A stretch of 17,804 bases of DNA from positions 1-17,804 of the forward strand of contig JAAZOO010000207.1 of assembly GCA_012797715.1 (NCBI GenBank), written 5' to 3'. Positions within the stretch are counted from its first letter, which is position 1. The number at the start of each line of letters is the position of its first letter. Below, piece by piece: positions 14,631 through 17,804 of the stretch. A program made the position numbers and the translations under genes. Under the pieces are notes generated by a model. It saw only the letters and a list, made by a program, of their open reading frames with translations. It was not told the DNA's origin and did no database searches. The DNA comes from Geobacteraceae bacterium. Lineage in GTDB: Bacteria > Desulfobacterota > Desulfuromonadia > Geobacterales > Geobacteraceae.

Positions 14631-15068
14631 TCAACCCTTTCTCAGCACCAGCTTGTCTCCCGCGATATCGGTGATTACCCCCCGATCGCCCAACTGGAGC
14701 GGCTCTTCGGAGATGAAGGACCATTCTTCCGATCCCAGTACCGCAATGGGAAAGCGAACCACTCCTCCCGGAAAGGTTGAATCGTATACCCTGACCACAA
14801 TCCCCGCTTTGCCGACTACCGCATCCTTGCTCTGTCCCGACAGCGTTTTTGTCTGCTGGCGGAAGAATCTGAACCAGAAATAGGTGAAGACGCCTGACAG
14901 AACGGCCCACAGGGCAAGCTGCACGGCAAGGGATTCAATCCCCGTCATGAGGGAAATCAGTCCGACGACGATTGCGGCAAGCCCGAACCAGATGATAGTG
15001 AAAGAGGGGACAACCAGTTCCAGGGCAGTGATGGCTATGCCAGCCGCAATCCATATCCACGATTTCAC
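14631..15068 (-). CDS. NfeD-family membrane protein (short form)
   Basis: The 145-residue protein has an N-terminal membrane part with about three hydrophobic helices (roughly 5-22, 26-43 and 50-68; WIAAGIAITALELVVPS and others) and a soluble C-terminal NfeD OB-fold domain (about 80-145; GKAGIVVRVYDS, GSEEWSFISEEPLQLGDRGVITDIAGDKLVL). It is the short form without the ClpP-like protease domain. NfeD proteins act together with SPFH/stomatin proteins, and a slipin gene follows in the same operon here. The start codon is GTG at 15068, after GGAGGAG on the minus strand. A possible promoter and a palindrome lie upstream at 15124-15152. Confidence 0.9.
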   Translation of the reverse strand: MKSWIWIAAGIAITALELVVPSFTIIWFGLAAIVVGLISLMTGIESLAVQLALWAVLSGVFTYFWFRFFRQQTKTLSGQSKDAVVGKAGIVVRVYDSTFPGGVVRFPIAVLGSEEWSFISEEPLQLGDRGVITDIAGDKLVLRKG

Positions 15069-15123
15069 CTTTGCTCCTCCGCTCCTTTGTGAACATGGTG
15101 AAGGGTAACGAGACGTATCCTGT

Positions 15124-15152
15124 AGTGTGCCTCACCATTGGAATGGTGTCAA
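15124..15152 (-). promoter_or_regulatory. putative promoter of the nfeD-slipin operon with an operator-like palindrome
   Basis: On the minus strand TTGACA (15152-15147) is a perfect -35; 17 bases further CACACT (15129-15124) is a weak -10. The spacer and the edge of the -35 hold a 7-base inverted repeat, CACCATTGGAATGGTG (15133-15148). The location fits a repressor site or a MerR-like spacer operator. This is prediction only. Confidence 0.35.
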
Positions 15153-15297
15153 CGGAATGTTTGGGAAGCCCACGCATGTTGATACCCCGGCGGTGCGCCC
15201 TGGTTTCCGAGGCCGCGGAACCCATGACGGCCGGTTGTGCCGCCCATTGGTGCCGACCGTTTTCTGATGGATTGCTCCTGCATGGCAGGATACCGTG

Positions 15298-15326
15298 TTG
15301 ACCATCCCTGCCGGTTGCGGCAGAAT
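15298..15326 (+). promoter_or_regulatory. putative promoter of the second DUF4124 gene
   Basis: TTGACC at 15298-15303 is followed after 17 bases by CAGAAT (15321-15326), each with one or two mismatches to consensus. It lies about 40 bases before the ATG of the gene at 15367. Confidence 0.4.
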
Positions 15327-15366
15327 ACAACACATGACGCAAATTCCGGTTTGGGAGGGAAGGGAC

Positions 15367-15921
15367 ATGAGGGCTTCTTTCATGCTGCTGCTGGTTTTCT
15401 TGGGTAGCCCGGGGCTGTCACATGCGGATACGTACAAATGGGTAGACAGTCAGGGAGTTGTCAATTTTACCGACAACCTGGATGCCGTGCCCAGAAAATA
15501 CCGTAAGAAGGTACAGGTCACACCATCGGAAGGTACGTCATCAGGGGCGCCGAAGCAGGAAGAGTCCGGAAGGAATGAAGCGTTGGAAAACAGGCCGGGA
15601 ACAGCGGCGCCCGCCCCAGGTGCCTCCGAAGGGCCGAAGATGTATGGCGGGCATGACGAACGGTGGTGGAAATCCAGCTATGCAGCGATTCGCGGTGAGC
15701 TGAAGAGTCTCCAGGACAACCTTCCCGCCAAGAAGGACGACCTGGAAAAGCTTCGGCGGAAACTCGCGCTTTATACGTACACGCGAAACCGGATAGCCTA
15801 CCAGGAAAAGCTTGCCGAAGTTCAGCGTGACGAAGAGAGAATCAAAGCGCTGACTGAGCAGTTGGCAAATCTAGATACGCTGGCGGCGACCGCCGGTGTG
15901 CCGTTCGATTGGCGACAATAG
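15367..15921 (+). CDS. secreted DUF4124-domain protein, paralog 2
   Basis: A 184-residue exported protein with a signal peptide at about 1-20 (MRASFMLLLVFLGSPGLSHA) and mature start DTYKWVDSQGVVNFTDNLDAVP, a DUF4124 domain followed by RKYRKKVQV. Then come a Pro/Ala/Glu linker (about 55-95), a YGGHDERWW box, a charged coiled coil (about 108-175) and the ending LAATAGVPFDWRQ. The order of parts and the ends match the other DUF4124 protein in this window (7029-7568), so the two are paralogs that have diverged mainly in the linker. The function is unknown. The start at 15367 has GGGAGG about 8 bases upstream. The gene diverges from nfeD-slipin; whether it functions with them is unknown. Confidence 0.85.
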   Translation: MRASFMLLLVFLGSPGLSHADTYKWVDSQGVVNFTDNLDAVPRKYRKKVQVTPSEGTSSGAPKQEESGRNEALENRPGTAAPAPGASEGPKMYGGHDERWWKSSYAAIRGELKSLQDNLPAKKDDLEKLRRKLALYTYTRNRIAYQEKLAEVQRDEERIKALTEQLANLDTLAATAGVPFDWRQ

Positions 15922-15977
15922 CCCCGATTCCTGCGTGGGCGGTCCTGTCCGTGCGCAAGCCATTAGTATTTTCTTCG

Positions 15978-16006
15978 TTGACAGGCAACTGAAAAACAGG
16001 TATAAG
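15978..16006 (+). promoter_or_regulatory. sigma70-type promoter of tRNA-Cys
   Basis: TTGACA (15978-15983), a 17-base spacer and TATAAG (16001-16006) form a near-consensus promoter, about 60 bases before the tRNA. A small hairpin (CCCCG-ATCA-CGGGG) lies in the leader. Confidence 0.8.
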
Positions 16007-16067
16007 AACTTTCCTCCCAAGTATGGATACCCCGATCACGGGGGATGTTTACTTGGTACCAACATTC

Positions 16068-16142
16068 GGCGGCGTACCCAAGTGGTAAGGGACCGGTCTG
16101 CAAAACCGTCATTCAGCGGTTCAAATCCGCTCGCCGCCTCCA
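16068..16142 (+). tRNA. tRNA-Cys (anticodon GCA)
   Basis: A complete cloverleaf is visible. The acceptor stem is GGCGGCG (16068-16074) with CGCCGCC (16132-16138), and the discriminator is T (16139), the base expected for tRNA-Cys. CCA is encoded (16140-16142). The D arm contains AAGTGGTAAGG, the anticodon stem is CCGGT/ACCG-like with GCA at 16100-16102, and the T arm is GCGGTTCAAATCCGC. A promoter precedes it and a terminator follows, so it is a single-gene unit. Confidence 0.97.
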
Positions 16143-16150
16143 TAAAAATC

Positions 16151-16184
16151 AAGGGGCTAGTCGATAATGGCTAGCCCCTTTCTC
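16151..16184 (+). terminator. Rho-independent terminator after tRNA-Cys
   Basis: A 10-bp perfect stem, AAGGGGCTAG (16151-16160) with CTAGCCCCTT (16171-16180), has a 10-base loop and is followed by TCTCATTT. Confidence 0.85.
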
Positions 16185-16347
16185 ATTTCGTGCATCCTGT
16201 TTCTGAGATGTTCGTTTCTGGCGCCGTCTTGAGGTGCCTGCCGGTTCACTGCGAGCAACGTTCGCCTATCTCAAAACCGGCGGTTGGAGGTATCCTCCGG
16301 AACTGTCCACGAGGAGAGGAGAGCGTTCTTTCCCCTTGCCTGCCGTT

Positions 16348-17064
16348 CTAGGTGCCGGATTTCACATTGTCCGCGTGGTAGTGCCGTTCCCCGAATATGG
16401 CGGATCCCACCCGCACCAGCGTTGCCCCCTCCTCGACGGCAACCTCGAAATCCCCGGACATGCCCATGGAGAGCTCATGCATGGAGACTCCCGGGATGTC
16501 TTCCGCCATGATTATCTCTGCCAGGCGCCTGAGCTCCCGGAAATAGGGACGGACCCGCTCGGCCTCGTCAAAGAAGGGGGGCATGGTCATGAGGCCGCAA
16601 ATGCGGAGATGGGGTAGGGAAGCCGCCTCGCGAGCCAGCCGGATGACTCCGGAACTGGTGGTCCCGGATTTGGTCTCCTCGCCTGAGATGTTCACCTGGA
16701 GGAGGATGTCGCAGACCTTTCCGGCCTTTTCCCACTGCCTGTTGATTTCCCGGGCCAGGGAAATGCGGTCCACCGAGTGGATAAGTGTCACCAGGCTGGC
16801 GATGTATTTTACCTTGTTGGACTGCAGGGTGCCGATGAAGTGCCATTCTGCGGGTTCCGGCACCTGCCCCGCCTTTTCCATCAGTTCCTGGACATAGTTT
16901 TCCCCAAAGATGCGCTGCCCTGCATCGAGGGCTGCCATGATCGCCCCAACCGGCTGTGTCTTGGAAACGGCCACCAGGCGAACGGCCTGCGGATTGCGGC
17001 CGGAGCGTTCCGCTGCCCTACGGATCCTCTCTTGAATCTGGAGCAGATTTTTGGCGATTGACAT
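16348..17064 (-). CDS. yggS: YggS/PLPBP-type pyridoxal phosphate homeostasis protein
   Basis: The 238-residue protein folds as the alanine-racemase-like PLP barrel without a catalytic function. The motif LVAVSKTQP carries the PLP lysine K35. GQRIFGENYVQEL, EWHFIGTLQSNKVKYI, HSVDR, LLQVNISGEETKSG, GLMTMPPFF and LSMGMSGDFEVAVEEGATLVRVGSAIFGER are the family's conserved blocks. YggS/PROSC proteins bind PLP, keep its free level in balance and affect amino-acid pools. Length is normal. AAGGAGG precedes the ATG at 17064. The gene starts 25 bases after the stop of maf, so the two form an operon. Confidence 0.96.
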   Translation of the reverse strand: MSIAKNLLQIQERIRRAAERSGRNPQAVRLVAVSKTQPVGAIMAALDAGQRIFGENYVQELMEKAGQVPEPAEWHFIGTLQSNKVKYIASLVTLIHSVDRISLAREINRQWEKAGKVCDILLQVNISGEETKSGTTSSGVIRLAREAASLPHLRICGLMTMPPFFDEAERVRPYFRELRRLAEIIMAEDIPGVSMHELSMGMSGDFEVAVEEGATLVRVGSAIFGERHYHADNVKSGT

Positions 17065-17089
17065 TGGATGCCTCCTTGCACCCCGCGGG

Positions 17090-17674
17090 TCAGGCGATGG
17101 CTCCCAGGTTCCGTAACGCTTCCACGACCTCGCACAGCGGCAACCCCACCACGTTGGTGTAGGACCCTTCGATCCTTCGTATCATGTAGGCCGCCTTTCC
17201 TTGGATAGCGTAGGCACCCGCCTTGTCAAAGGGGCAGCCGGTGGCGATGTAGTCGTGAATCTCGTCGGACCGGAGAAGCTTGAAAAAGACCCGTGTCGTG
17301 ACTGCCTCCGCAACCTCTCGTCCGGTTCCGCTGTCGAAGACCGAAAAGCCGGTGATCACCTCGTGGGCCGTCCCGGAAAGCCTGTTCAACATCCGTTCGG
17401 CATCCGCCGCGTCCCTGGGCTTTCCCATGACCTCTCCGCCGCTCACCACGATAGTGTCCGCGCCGATAAAAAAGCGGCCGCCGTTGCACGTCGCCACGGC
17501 GCGCGCCTTTTCCGAGGCCAGCCTCAGCGCGTGGGCTTCGGGCTGTTCCCCTTCCCGGAAGGTTTCGTCAATCTCGCCCGGACGCACCTGGAAAGAGATA
17601 CCGGCGGACCGGAGGAGCTCTACCCGCCGGGGTGAGGCCGAAGCGAGGACAATGGTGCGGCTTTCATGCATCAT
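17090..17674 (-). CDS. maf: Maf-family nucleoside triphosphate pyrophosphatase
   Basis: The 194-residue cytosolic enzyme has the N-terminal motif LASASPRRVELLRSAG (about 10-25), EIDE, the block LASEKARAV, FIGADTIVV and GKPRD, then AERMLNRLSGTAHEVITGF and GSYTNVVGLPL near the end. Maf proteins hydrolyse nucleoside triphosphates, including dTTP/UTP and modified nucleotides, to monophosphates. The block YAIQGKAAYMIRRIEGSYTNVVGLPL fits the YhdE-type branch. Start choice: ATG at 17674 (MMHESRTIVLASASPRR) agrees with the family and has AAGGA upstream; a longer version from the TTG or GTG at 17761/17758 would add a low-complexity N-terminus not seen in the family. yggS follows after 25 bases. Confidence 0.95.
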   Translation of the reverse strand: MMHESRTIVLASASPRRVELLRSAGISFQVRPGEIDETFREGEQPEAHALRLASEKARAVATCNGGRFFIGADTIVVSGGEVMGKPRDAADAERMLNRLSGTAHEVITGFSVFDSGTGREVAEAVTTRVFFKLLRSDEIHDYIATGCPFDKAGAYAIQGKAAYMIRRIEGSYTNVVGLPLCEVVEALRNLGAIA

Positions 17675-17765
17675 GGCTGCGGTCCTTTTGTATTGTGCCG
17701 CTGATGCGGCGTCGTCTGCGCCTGAGGATGATTGAGGTCGGTCGTCAATAGCGGACACCAAACTC

Positions 17766-17804
17766 CTATGCTGCTTTTAGCTCTTTGAAATATTTCTGTT
17801 CATA
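17766..17804 (-). CDS. C-terminal end of an unidentified gene (cut by the window edge)
   Basis: On the minus strand the frame from the window edge reads YEQKYFKELKAA and stops with TAG at 17768-17766. AGGAG overlaps its end. Only 12 codons are visible; the family cannot be named. It lies 91 bases upstream of maf on the same strand and could be the first gene of that operon. It could also be chance, since it is so short. Confidence 0.4.
   Translation of the reverse strand, partial: YEQKYFKELKAA

Noticed and set aside
16185..16347. Space between the tRNA-Cys terminator and the end of yggS
   Set aside because: A short GGAGG/CCTCC hairpin is present but without a T-run; no gene, repeat or attachment site could be supported, and there is no duplicated tRNA end that would indicate an integrated element.
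17675..17761. Longer maf product starting at TTG 17761 or GTG 17758
   Set aside because: The extra 29 residues are low-complexity and unlike the Maf N-terminus, which normally begins just before LASASPRR.

Overview
The window is an ordinary-looking chromosomal stretch from a GC-rich Gram-negative bacterium. The best fit is the Geobacter/Desulfuromonadales part of the Desulfobacterota (formerly Deltaproteobacteria). This is an inference from gene content: dnaE followed by accA, two secreted DUF4124 proteins, a CpxA/CpxR/CpxP-like envelope-stress unit, tlyA-HIT, slipin-NfeD and maf-yggS. No sequence search was run. I see no insertion sequence, prophage gene, CRISPR array or integrase.

Layout. 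(1) 1-577, plus strand: the C-terminal end of an MFS-type membrane transporter, translationally coupled to a Cys-rich YgbA-type protein of the nitrosative-stress-associated family. (2) 543-2677, minus strand: an OmpR-type response regulator followed by a CpxA-type sensor kinase; the kinase gene overlaps the 3' end of the ygbA-like gene tail to tail. (3) 2700-3787: a divergent control region with two CpxR-box-like operators in opposite orientations, then a very short ORF and a Spy/CpxP-family periplasmic protein closed by a strong terminator. This matches the known E. coli cpxRA/cpxP divergon. (4) 4128-7568, plus strand: a Ycf46-like AAA ATPase, the rRNA methylase TlyA, a histidine-triad protein and a secreted DUF4124 protein, closed by a long GC-rich hairpin. 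(5) 7640-8333: about 700 bases without a convincing gene, with two near-perfect hairpins and a good sigma70-like promoter for dnaE. (6) 8334-13700, plus strand: dnaE, accA (followed by a terminator) and an RluB-type pseudouridine synthase. (7) 13748-15068, minus strand: nfeD then a slipin/QmcA-type SPFH gene. (8) 15367-15921, plus strand: a second DUF4124 protein, paralogous to the first. (9) 16068-16142: tRNA-Cys(GCA) with its own promoter and terminator. (10) 16348-17804, minus strand: the end of an unidentified gene, then maf and yggS.

How it works together. Most genes are core housekeeping: replication (dnaE), fatty-acid initiation (accA), ribosome maturation (tlyA, rluB), nucleotide sanitation (maf), PLP homeostasis (yggS) and translation (tRNA-Cys). 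Three parts concern the cell envelope: the Cpx-like divergon, slipin-NfeD, and the two DUF4124 proteins. The observations most worth following are the CpxR-like operators in region 3, the conserved two-part architecture of the DUF4124 paralogs, the tiny ORF with a tandem duplication upstream of the Spy-like gene, the gene-poor stretch before dnaE, and the operator-like palindrome in the putative nfeD promoter.
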